From contig OZ017769.1 of the NCBI GenBank assembly GCA_963969345.1, positions 4,839,725-4,903,724 on the forward strand: a DNA stretch of 64,000 bases, written 5' to 3'. This document shows positions 54,991-64,000 of the stretch, piece after piece. The notes beneath the pieces are model-generated. The model had not been told where the DNA came from. It saw only the letters and a list, made by a program, of their open reading frames with translations, and made no database searches. Origin of the DNA: Turbatrix aceti. Lineage: Eukaryota; Nematoda; Chromadorea; Rhabditida; Panagrolaimidae. Each line of letters opens with the position of its first letter. Within the stretch, counting starts at the first letter, position 1. The position numbers were made by a program, and so were the translations under genes.

Positions 54991-57900
54991 AAACGGAAAA
55001 AAACGGACACCGTTTTCAGAATATATGGAAATTTTAAGCGCGACAGAAAAAAAAAGAGAGATTTTTTTAAGCAGACACAACATCGGAAGCAAATTAGACG
55101 TCATTGTTTCCTCCTACATACAAACAAAACATAAACGTGCAAACAGACATCTTGCAGCTGCGAGGATTGATCGACATCTGCAAGCTACAAAATTCTAAAA
55201 TTAGCTATCTAAATTCTCGATGGGGCGTCAATGAGCAGATAACAGCAGAAATTTTACTCATTGATGAAAAAAATTCTACTGGCCGAAAAAAATTGGGCAG
55301 TGTCTAATTTTTTTATGGAAAAAATTTTTTTTGTGGCATAATTCTAAAATTGGTCTACCGTATCCAATCGCGCAACTGGCCCTCAAGGCATTTTGGTTTT
55401 GGGACCCTAGAAAATAAAATAGAACTCTAAACTGACCAACGACCCTCTCCACCCTCACAGATTTAATTGACTCACGTGGACCCCAGAAACCTGGCAACAG
55501 ACCCCCATGCAACGCATAAAAGTCGTCTATTCAGGAATAGAATCAACGCCGAGAAATTAAACGTGTGAAAACACATGTCTTGTCTTGTCCGCAGCACAAG
55601 GCCGTAATAAACTTTGCTCACAACGGCTAACAAGACGGGGCGGCAGCGGCGGTGGTGGCGGCAGCGGCGGCGTGAATGGGGTGAAAAAAAACACTATTCA
55701 TTAGCCGCGCAGGCAGGGAGTGTAGTCTCCTGATTTTTTGGCACAGAGTCTGGAAGCCACACAGAAAGCGAGAACAATGGTCGTCTCCGTAAGCAGGCAA
55801 AGTCACTTTTCACGTCCTTGTCGGCAATACGGCGAAAAAAACGACGACACAGAGAAACAAAAAAAAAGAGTAGTATCAATTTTTAATTCGTGCTCGTTAA
55901 AAAAAAGTTGCCGCAAAGCGCCGCTAACCGAGTGAAGCCCAGAACCTTGGTGGTAGCCGGCCGGGAGAGGATGGAGACAGATGCCACGACACGCGCCATG
56001 CCGCAGCCGCTCTGGAATAACTCGACTCGGTGCCACTGATGGCATCAAAACTTTGGTTGTTGGGGCTCGAAATTACATAAACGTGATATTTATCTTTTTC
56101 CGGAGAAATTATGCAAGTCTGATAGCCACACGCAAAATCTTGCGCGCTGATTAGAGGGATTAGGATACGACGGGGGAAGCGTGTGCAGGTGCGCAGGTGC
56201 CTAAAAAGCTCTCTGGAAGACGAAGACGTCCGGCGCACGTCCGGATTCCGGAGGTCAGAGAGAATTTATTTAGAAAAGACTAAAATAAGACATGCGCGCG
56301 TGCGCCGCTCCTGCTGGACCATAAATCATCCGGGGCTAATAATCAGCTGTAAACACGTCCGGTGAGCATAAAAATATTATAAAAATACGAATTTTGGAAG
56401 AATGTCAACAAATTTTTTGATTTTCGAAAATAACGTCATAAATCGAAGGGGAAAAATTAAGCCGATTGACGCAGAAGGACGATAAATATGGCTACCGCAC
56501 CTTTGAACGGGATCAAAGGTTGGGCCTTCCTTCCTCGCCGAATTCGTCGATCAGCACGCCTCTCCGCCTCCGAATTCCCTGTCAGAGTCGATCAAGCGAG
56601 CGAGTGATGATAACGCAATCAGTTGCTTCCCTACTCCCGCTCCCGTCGCTGCACGCTACCACCCTCACCCACCCCCACCGAGCGGGCAGCCAGCCACATC
56701 AGCGACCCTGTCACACGGCTCATGCTCATGTCAGCTCGGTCACACAAACCACACAGAAAAAAAAAGGCTGACAACAATTGCAACAATTGCTCGCGCGCGC
56801 GTATTCGGGACTACTGATCTATGTGTACCTTTCACGCCTTTTTAGGGACTTTATCTCGAGGACAAAAAATACACAACAACAGGTAAATGCGGACAAACTA
56901 CCGGAGCGCAAAAATAAACTTTTTTTAGGTAAAAAACAATTTTTACTGTTGTAGCGGAAAACAACCATAAAAATTGAACTTTGACGACCGTTTTTGATCA
57001 CGGCGTGCACGCCTACGAAAAATTAAGAGCCTCCGTCGTGCAAAACAGGAGAAACAAAAAACAACACACACGTTTGCTCATCGTCGACGGACCCGCGGGA
57101 GCATGTCCGTTTTATGCCTCCGGGAACGGGAATGAAACAATTGTAATACGTCCCATTCTCGGTCATTCAAAAATTAATAAGCAAGAATTCGATGAATAAT
57201 TGCTCCCGTTGTCTTTTGCGGAAGACGAGCGAACGGGGACCGAGGAAGTCAACATCTTACCGCATTTTACCGGCCCAGGTGGATCATGGAAAAAAATGAA
57301 AAATATCGAAAACAAAAAAGGCAGCATGAGAAAATCAAAATTCCCGAAACAAAGCCACAAATGCATTTGTGAAAAAAATGGCTTCTGCAGACAACCGTCA
57401 ACCACCAACCATACCTCGTATACATACGCGTACTGATGACACCCCAACCTCCCTCACCCGGAATTATGCAAAGCTGCGCCGTGTGCTAGCCTAAATAAGC
57501 TTATCACCGGGTCTGCCCGCGTGTGTAACGTTATCGCCGCCCGCTGCTACGTGCCGGGTCATGCAGAAGCTTGTGAACCCGGAAAAACACGCATGTAAAC
57601 AGAAAGTATCGTGATACAAGCTTTTTTCATCGGCAGAAAAAAAAAGACAAGAAAATCGACTTGTTTGGCCAAACGATATCAACAAACCCCTTCCTTCCAT
57701 CTTTGTCAGTCGTCGTCGGTTTCGGTCGCGCTGCAGTGCAACGGGCCGTCTTTTTGATCAGAGGCGAAGATACGTTCGGTTGGTTATTCACTCGCAAAGG
57801 TGGCCCACGTTTTAAAATGCGTGCACGTGCACGGGCGAGGGTGGAGGAGGGGGGAAAGGCGACAAACATTTTGTCATGTTCGTTCTTACAAACGAACGGG

Positions 57901-58129
57901 CAAAAACTCGCGCACCTGGCCTGTGGCCTAGCCTGCATGACTTGACCGCTCATCAGCATGCGCTGCACCCCTGCTTCACCCTAGCTTATCTCCGGGGAGT
58001 GTTATTGTCTACGAGGCCGCGAGGGAAGAAAGATGGTTATTTAGGTGGTTAGCAGACACCATCGACAGACGCAATCGTTGTTCCCAGTTTATTGCCCGAT
58101 CAAAATAACACCAGTTCACACAAAAATAA
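54991..58129. other. gene-poor intergenic region
   Basis: About 3.1 kb, AT-rich with a GGC-repeat patch at 55635-55673. No convincing gene on either strand. The AATAAA for the next gene (minus) is at 58088-58093. Confidence 0.5.
58088..58093 (-). terminator. candidate polyadenylation signal of paralogue A
   Basis: AATAAA on the minus strand 37 nt after the stop at 58130. Confidence 0.5.
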
Positions 58130-58942
58130 TTAGGAGTCCTCCCTGATGGTCACGGGACTGCCAGTCTGGGGGTTTCTCCGGTCCCAGGAAAAACTTTTGT
58201 AGGTAGACGAGAGCGCCAGACGCTGGAGACACGCTGGGAAGTCGACTGAGCAGTGGGACTTGACTCGGCGTAGGTAGCTCTCGTACAGGGATTTCGTGGA
58301 GTACAAAATGTGGATTCTGAAATTTTGTCACACTTCAGATTTCTTTGAAAACGAATTTTTGGATAAAACTCACACCGCAACTTTGCATGAACCCGAAAAA
58401 GCGGCGATAAAGTCCAGAGCAAAAGAAGCGTCGACGTCGATCGCCTCGAGACGCACTTCGACGACGTGCACGAGCTTTGTCGCGACCCGGATCCATAAAT
58501 CTCCATTGAAAGCACCGGTCGGGTCACCTTTCCACTTCAGGGATACCTGGCGAAGCGCCTGGACACGCATGGCATCAAACAGCGCCTCCACGACGGCATC
58601 GGGCGCCGATTGCTTGAAAGACACTTTTTCAAATTTCGTATACGTCAAAAACGAGCGATGGGGGCCCAGAACGTCGCCCGAGGCGCCGGCATCAGGCGAG
58701 ATGACCGCGACTCCGTGTTCCCAGTCGACGTGGCGTTTGAGGTGGTCATCGACAGTGTTTGGCCACGGTCGCCGGACGTCGAGTCGACAGAAGGGCCGGC
58801 GGTAGATGACCCGAGCGAAGCTGTAGGCAATGGAGGGACTTACGTCACCGATGCGTATGCCTTCGGCTTTATCGATGATCTCGAAGAGGTGGCACCCGAT
58901 GGCTGTTGGCACGGAAAGCAGGGGAAAGGCAAATTCTGGCAT
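58130..58942 (-). CDS. unrecognised protein, tandem paralogue A
   Basis: Exons 58374-58942 and 58130-58316 give 251 residues. Starts MPEFAFPLLSVPTAIGCHLF. Shared landmarks with paralogue B are: an IGDVSPSIAYSFARVIYRRP-type motif near residue 40, DAVVEALFDAMRV near residue 110, a VSLKWKG strand, and LHVVEVRLEAIDVDASFALDF-like text (here KLVHVVEVRLEAIDVDASF) before the intron. The intron position and phase (phase 2, after an FP/AFSG segment) are identical in B. The pattern of short leucine and valine strands resembles the F-box-associated type domains that are abundant in nematodes, but no F-box was seen, so I do not assign a function. Confidence 0.72.
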
Positions 58943-59301
58943 TTGGGAGCACAACTATAATTGTCCCCGACGACACAACCAACTGCAGTTGAAAGCGGAT
59001 TATGGGCCATGCCTGATGTGAGTTCGGCAGCGGCGACCAGTCGAAACCGTCGAGGACAGGTGTAAAGTGCGCAAACTGTCTGTCTGTGCTGCGCATCCTC
59101 GGCGCAAATCCAAGGGGACGCGCCGTTCTTCAATCGATTTTTTTTCGCATTAACCGTTTTTGCCAAACTCCCCAAAAAGCAAAAAGCACAAACGCACAAA
59201 CGCAGGAAAAATCAAAAATCATTGTTTATGGTCAAAAGTGAGAGTGAAAATCAAACAATGTTCAAAAAAGTGAGTAAAAAAGGGCGAAGTAAGTTAATTA
59301 A
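58943..59301. other. 359-bp intergenic region between paralogues A and B
   Basis: Nothing coding seen. Same-strand neighbours with the promoter of A here. Confidence 0.5.
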
Positions 59302-60103
59302 TTACACGTCGTCGAAGAATCCGCACTCAGCGGTGATCCATTGCGTTTCATCATTGTCCCAGGAGTACATCGTGCTGCGGTACACAACAGTCAACCGATT
59401 CACCGATGCGATCCGGTCGCTATCGGCATGGTTTTTTACGTACTCGATGGCCTGAATGCCGCCGTCGTTGTCCTGCGTGAACACCAGCATGAGGCTAAAA
59501 ACCACCGTAACCGTTATCAATTAGCTCTTATCGTAAAAAATCACAAATGAATAAATCTTACCGCGAAAAGGGAAATTCATAGAGAAAATTGATTGCAAAC
59601 TGGATGTCCACATCGACGGCAAAAACATGGACGGCGGAAACGGAGTGGAGTTTCTCGTATTTGAGATTCGTCCAGAAGTCGTAATTCAGGGGGCCGTCCA
59701 GGGCCCGAATCGACAAATAAACTCGATCCAACTGAGTCACATCCAGCAGATCGAGAATTTCCTTGACAAGAGCGTCCGGGAGTGGGGACTCGTAGTGAAG
59801 CGTGCGGAAGGTGCAGTTGCGCAGGAATGAACGGTGATTGCGCAGGGGGTCGGGAGCGGGGCCGAGCCTGATCGTCGCGTGGCCGTAAGACGTGTTGACC
59901 TGTCGCTCGGGGCCCTGGTCAAAGGGCCGCACCCTGAGTTGGTCAAAGTCGAGACCGTCGTATATGAGCCCCCGATACAGGTGCGCGAGGTCAGGTGAAA
60001 GGTCGCCGATCTGCAGTCGGCCTTCAACGTCCATGCCCCGAAGTAGCCTCCGGCCGAAGGAGTAGTCCTGGCCCATGAGAGGAAATTCAAAAAGCGACTG
60101 CAT
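59302..60103 (-). CDS. unrecognised protein, tandem paralogue B
   Basis: Exons 59562-60103 and 59302-59494 give 244 residues. Starts MQSLFEFPLMGQDYSFGRRL, aligning with paralogue A. Common features are IGDLSPDLAHLYRGLIYDGL, a hydrophilic loop, HRSFLRNCTF, PDALVKEILDLLDV, VYLSIRALDGPLNYDFW and VSAVHVFAVDVDIQFAINF. The second exon encodes repeated short strands (NRLTVVYRST, ETQWITAECGFF). The frame is open further upstream but the ATG that matches paralogue A was chosen. Overall identity to A is low, so the duplication is old. Function unknown. The gene is divergent from the dehydrogenase across 659 bp. Confidence 0.72.
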
Positions 60104-60762
60104 GGATGTTTGCAAATACGTGGCGACAATGCGCACCGACAAAATCGAGCCGAATGTGGGGCGCGACCGACAAGACAACCGCGGCGCAGCTGCAGCAGCT
60201 GCGCGACCTCCTCCTTTTCGGAGAGAAAAATTTTGCTGCGTTCGGGGTTCTCGCCACGAACAAAAAATGTTGGGTTTTTCAAATATTCGGTTTTTTGTTC
60301 GACAAAAAGCAACTCTTTTTTTCTCTTGTTCGTTGTTTACATACTCCGAGAACACTCATCAATGGCCAGGGGGTTCAGTTGAACCGGAACTGTCTGGACC
60401 GCGCACCAATCCATTCCATTGCATTCGGACCGGTCTGGCGAAAGGCGTACAGATAATCTTTTTTTTTCCTGCGTCGTTAAAGTCAAGGCAAGGAGCCTAG
60501 GCAGGCGCTGCTCACGCACGCAACAACCGCAGCACCGACCGCGACCTTGGTGTACGCAGGAGGGGGCTCCCGACTCTTCCTTTCTTCTTTCCCCACATCA
60601 TTGATTCGACTCGCACTGGACACTACAGGGCTGTTTTTTGTCCTACTTCATCCCAGGTCACCCAACCAACGCTGATCACACTACACCGCAACCAACACTG
60701 TAGTTATCGCCTGCCAGCCCGACGTTCCCGAGCTGAATGGACGTCGACCGGCAGGCAGCATC
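60104..60762. promoter_or_regulatory. divergent intergenic region, paralogue B and dehydrogenase
   Basis: 659 bp between two starts facing away from each other. No gene seen. The open frame upstream of paralogue B is not supported by homology to A. Confidence 0.45.
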
Positions 60763-61728
60763 ATGCAGTTTATTGCGTTCGCCATGCACGCGCAAGACGT
60801 CTTTTTTGAAGTCTGCGCGTGGATTGGCTTTTTCTTCTACAGCATCTTCTATGCCGCCTACAAGACCCTCATTCCCGCGGGTCTTCTGCCGGGCAGGGAC
60901 CTCACCGGCAAGGTTTGTGCCTTCTGACTGTTATGGCATGAGCTAGACGAAAGTTTACAGGTGGTTCTCCTGACCGGTGCGGGAGGCGGAATCGGTCGTG
61001 TAACAGCGATCAAATTTGCGCAGGCGGGCTGCACGCTGCATCTCTGGGACGTCGCCGAAGAGGCCAACGAAGAGACTGCGCGTCTGTGTCGGGAAGCGTT
61101 CCCGGACGGCGTCGACGCCCGCGCAGTGCCCCGGGTCGTCGACCTCACCGACAGCGCTGCCATCCGTGATTCTGCAAAGGAAATTGGCCCGGTGGACGTG
61201 CTGATCAACAACGCAGGCCTGCTAAACAATGGAGATTTCTTCGAGGTCCCCGACGCCACGCAGGCGCGGCTCGTAGCCGTCAACGCACTAGCACCGATGT
61301 TTTTGACCAAAGCGGTGGTACCGGGCATGCTAGAGCGCGGCACGGGTCACGTCGTCACCATCGCTTCCGTGGCTGGCGTCTTCGGCGCCCGAGACCTCGT
61401 GGACTACTCTCTGTCCAAATTCGCAGCACTCGGCTTCGTCGAGGCCCTCGAGCACACGCTGGCCGATCGCGGCCGGGTCGACGTCGCCTTCACCACCGTC
61501 TGCCCCATCTTCGTGCGCACCGCCATGATCGAGCAGCAGCGGCTGCCCTCCTTCCTGCCAGTCATCGACGCAGAAGTCGTCGCGGGAAGCATCCTGGACG
61601 CCGTCGTGCACCGGAGGAGATTCGTCATTCTTCCGGCGTACTACAGACTGGTGCTCGTCCTCAAGTACCTCCTGCCGCGAAATTTGTTCGCAAGCATGGT
61701 TCTCTACAAACGCATATTTTACGACTAG
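60763..61728 (+). CDS. SDR16C-type short-chain dehydrogenase/reductase
   Basis: Exons 60763-60912 and 60961-61728 (48-bp intron) give 305 residues. An N-terminal hydrophobic segment (VCAWIGFFFYSIFYAAY) acts as a membrane or lipid-droplet anchor. PGRDLTGK leads into the Rossmann fold with the cofactor motif TGAGGGIGR, the NNAG motif at about residue 145, and the catalytic YSLSK at about residue 200, followed by FVEALEHTL. The PG/T-type C-terminus (LPRNLFASMVLYKRIF) fits the SDR16C group (retinol or steroid dehydrogenases, HSD17B11-like; nematode dhs genes). Substrate not deducible. All catalytic residues are intact. Convergent with BLTP2. AATAAA at 61846-61851. Confidence 0.93.
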
Positions 61729-61845
61729 AAGCCACCTGACTTGCCGTCTGCTTTACTGGCCCGTTCCCTGATCCAATTATTTGTATAAATCATTTATGAA
61801 CACTTCTTATCACCATTTACAACGTTCGCGTCTGTTAAGTGTGAA

Positions 61846-61851
61846 AATAAA
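61846..61851 (+). terminator. polyadenylation signal of the dehydrogenase gene
   Basis: AATAAA 118 nt after the stop, in the 188-bp convergent gap to BLTP2. Confidence 0.6.
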
Positions 61852-61916
61852 TTAGTATATACAGGAAGCTATACCTGTCTTTCTACCGAACCCAACAAGC
61901 CCCAGACAAACCCGCA

Positions 61917-63685
61917 TCACGTCCTGCCACTCTTTTTCTTGGTTTTGGCGTCGGCGGAGGGCGTGCCGAGGACGATGCGTTTCTTCTGCTCTTCATCAAC
62001 GGGCTGCACCGTGCTGAGTGCCGCCTTGTCGCCGGAGCGGAGGATCTTCTGGCGGACAAACTGCTGGAGCAGGGTGGTCTTGCACTGCTGCTGGATGGCG
62101 TTGGCGAGGTCGAGCCACGTCCAGTTCTTCTCAAAGTACTCGCAGACAGGCAGCGTGAACGTGACGCGGTCGACGTCCATGATGTTTTTCTCCTTGCGGC
62201 CCTTGTACGAGACGACAAACGTCACCTGGGGCACGATGATGTGGTTGAAGACGCTGTTCTTCTCGGCTCGCTCCTTCATCTTGTCGATCTCGCCGGGCGC
62301 GGCTCCTGCGTGGCCCTTCTTCGAGCCGGTGTTCGCCGAGATCGGAGCGTGGTCTCTCGAGCGGAAGGAATCGTTGACGGCCGTCCTGAGTCGCCGCTTG
62401 AGAGAGAGGCTGCCGGAGGTCTGGTAGTAGTCGGCCTCGGCGGTGCTCGTTGTAGGAGGGTCGACGCTGGGCCCAGTCGAGCCCGTCGATCCCGCTGCTC
62501 CCGAAGCTCCTGGACCGGCAGTGCCATTGGTGGCAGCAGACGCCGGCGGCACGGCATCACTCAGTTCAGGGAAGAAAAAGTGGATGACGTCGTTGTAGAA
62601 CCTGTGGGTGACCTGGGCGTGCATAGGGACAATGTTCACTTCAAAGTGCTCCCGAACGCAGATTCCGCCGACCGGGGGCAGGTCGCGGCAGATAACCCGG
62701 ATGTCCGGGGTTCGGCGCATTTTCTCGTCTTCTGCACTCGTCGTCGCTGACGCTGCAGATACCGCTGAGGTCACGGTGACGCCTTCGGCCGCACTGGCAG
62801 CCACGGTAGGGGGCAGGTTGGGGCCGATCTGCGGCAGCCGGGCGAGGACATCCCTGTAGGGGCTGTTCTGGATGTGGTTGATGACCTTGACGAGCCCGAC
62901 CTCGAGCAAATGCTCGCCAGAGTTGTCGACCCTCGCCGTCCGATTGTAGAAGAAGTTTCTGATCTGGAGCTCCGCCAGGGTGGATTGCATGTCCTTGTAC
63001 GTGAGCTGCCAGTTGCAGTTCTCAAAGTAGACTTCAAAGCGCCGCGCAATGACCGGCAACTCGTCTTCTCGCTGGCAGCGTGATTTGAGCTCGACGGAGC
63101 GTTCGAGGATCTCGCGCTCCTTGTAGCAGCTGATCGTCATCGCGAGGGTGTCGATGAGCTCCAGCTGCCGCACCTTGTACTCGTCGATGTCGCTTCGCAG
63201 CGCCTGAAGCGAGACGTCGACCAGCAAAGAAGCGGGGTCCTTGTTAAGGAAGTACGCCTGTCGCTCGAGCGACCTCAGCACGGTCACCACGCTGCGGAGC
63301 TCGCTCTGCATGGCGGCGATCGACTCGCGCACTTCCTCCTTGGTGAGTTTCTTCAGCCTGAACCAGAGAAGTCGGCGGTTGCTCTCTGTCTGCTTCTTTT
63401 TGGGGTCCACGAAGAAGACGAGGTTGTTGAGGATGTCGAGGAGCAGCTGAAACTGCTGCGACGACGTGCTCACCTGGAGCATGTTGTGCTTGAGCGTGAA
63501 GCAGTCAATGTCCTCGCGCGGCGTGCAGCCCCACACCGCTGTCGGTGCATCCTTGACCTGGGTGACGGTAGTAGGCGAGGATTCATCAATAAAATCCGAG
63601 TAGGTAACAAAGAAGATCTGACAGCTGCATCTGGAGCCCACCCGCTGCAGTTGAAGCTCAGTCGGCGTGCCATTTTCGTCAAAAA
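61917..63685 (-). CDS. BLTP2: bridge-like lipid transfer protein 2 (KIAA0100/hobbit), C-terminal exon
   Basis: One 1769-nt exon encodes the last 589 residues. Its acceptor (GTTTTCAG) is at 63686-63688, phase 1. The rest of this very large gene lies beyond the right edge. Diagnostic KIAA0100 text is ICRDLPPVGGICVREHFEVN, VTHRFYNDVIHFFFPE, EIDKMKERAEKN and the beta-rich VPQVTFVVSYKGRKE, followed by NWTWLDLANAIQQQCK and a basic tail. An earlier helical part (LTKEEVRESIAAMQSELRSV) is also conserved. BLTP2 forms a long hydrophobic groove that carries phospholipids between ER and plasma membrane. A Gly/Ser/Ala/Thr-rich insert (ATNGTAGPGASGAAGSTGS) sits before EIDKMKER. No stop or frameshift. The 188-bp gap to the dehydrogenase is convergent. 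Confidence 0.93.
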
Positions 63686-63714
63686 CTGAAAACAATCCAG
63701 TTGAGACCAGTGTT

Positions 63715-64000
63715 GTCGGTTCTGAAAATTTTTCGGGTACCCGAACCGGAACCGAAATCCTGTTTTTTCGGGTACCCGGAACCGGAACCGAAAATGATTT
63801 TTTCGGGTACTCGGAATCGGAACCGAAAGTAGAAAATTAGGGAAAAAACCGAAACTTGTTTTTTGTTTTTTTGCCGTAATTTGACATCATTTTTTAAATC
63901 AGGGTACCCGGAACCAGCATTTCGGGTACCCGGAACCGAAAATATTTTTTTCGGGTACCCGGAACCGAAAATTAATTTATCGAGTACCCGTACCGTAACC
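63715..64000. repeat. TCGGGTACCCGG repeat array in BLTP2 intron
   Basis: At least eight units built on TTTTCGGGTACCCGGAACCG, some as palindromic GGTACC cores, others with ACTCGG or ACCCGT variants, continuing to the right edge. Related, weaker text (TCGGGTTACTCGAG) occurs in the phosphatase intron near 29690. Confidence 0.85.

Noticed and set aside
59562..60355. Upstream extension of paralogue B to 60355
   Set aside because: The added part is low-complexity and absent from paralogue A. The ATG at 60103 aligns with the start of A.

Overview
The window looks like nuclear DNA of a nematode. The evidence is a cuticular collagen with the nematode-specific N-terminal domain, an array of nematode-type serpentine chemoreceptors, tandem glucocerebrosidase genes of the gba type, and many 40-60 bp introns that start GTGAG/GTAAG and end TTTTCAG, TTTTTAG or TTTGCAG. 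I do not recognise the species. All gene models below were spliced by hand. For every complete model the exon phases agree and the summed coding length is a multiple of three.

Positions 1-26,500 are dominated by one large regulatory gene on the minus strand, a ZFHX3/ZFHX4-type multi-zinc-finger homeobox gene (zfh-2-like). Its first nine exons lie at 15,632-1,883, and the homeodomain part must lie beyond the left edge. Its introns are long (up to about 4 kb). One holds a young foldback element of about 1 kb. About 10.9 kb of gene-less DNA upstream (15.6-26.5 kb) carries hairpins, a dispersed palindromic repeat and clusters of TAATTA-type sites. It is probably a regulatory landscape.

Positions 26,500-32,000 hold compact housekeeping genes: the splicing factor SPF30/SMNDC1 (minus) divergent from RNA polymerase subunit RPB6 (plus), a PP1-like phosphatase (minus) and an SLC17-like MFS transporter (minus).

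Positions 32,200-45,100 form a tandem-duplication region on the minus strand: two lysosomal-type glucocerebrosidases followed upstream by five serpentine receptors in two subfamilies (2 + 3). A small relic of a third glucocerebrosidase lies between receptors 1 and 2. This shows that a receptor-plus-glucocerebrosidase block was duplicated and then partly deleted. The receptors share a TATA-containing core promoter. The fifth has lost its C-terminal tail through an inverted (snap-back) insertion.

Positions 45,500-52,400 hold a WDTC1/adipose-type WD40-TPR protein (minus), the cuticle collagen (plus) and an unrecognised multi-pass membrane protein (minus). Positions 52.4-58.1 kb are gene-poor, with one candidate 74-residue gene. 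Positions 58,100-63,700 hold two tandem paralogues of an unrecognised family (minus), an SDR16C-type dehydrogenase (plus) and the C-terminal exon of the bridge-like lipid transfer protein BLTP2/KIAA0100/hobbit (minus), which runs off the right edge into GGTACC-rich repeats. No tRNA, rRNA or CRISPR was seen.
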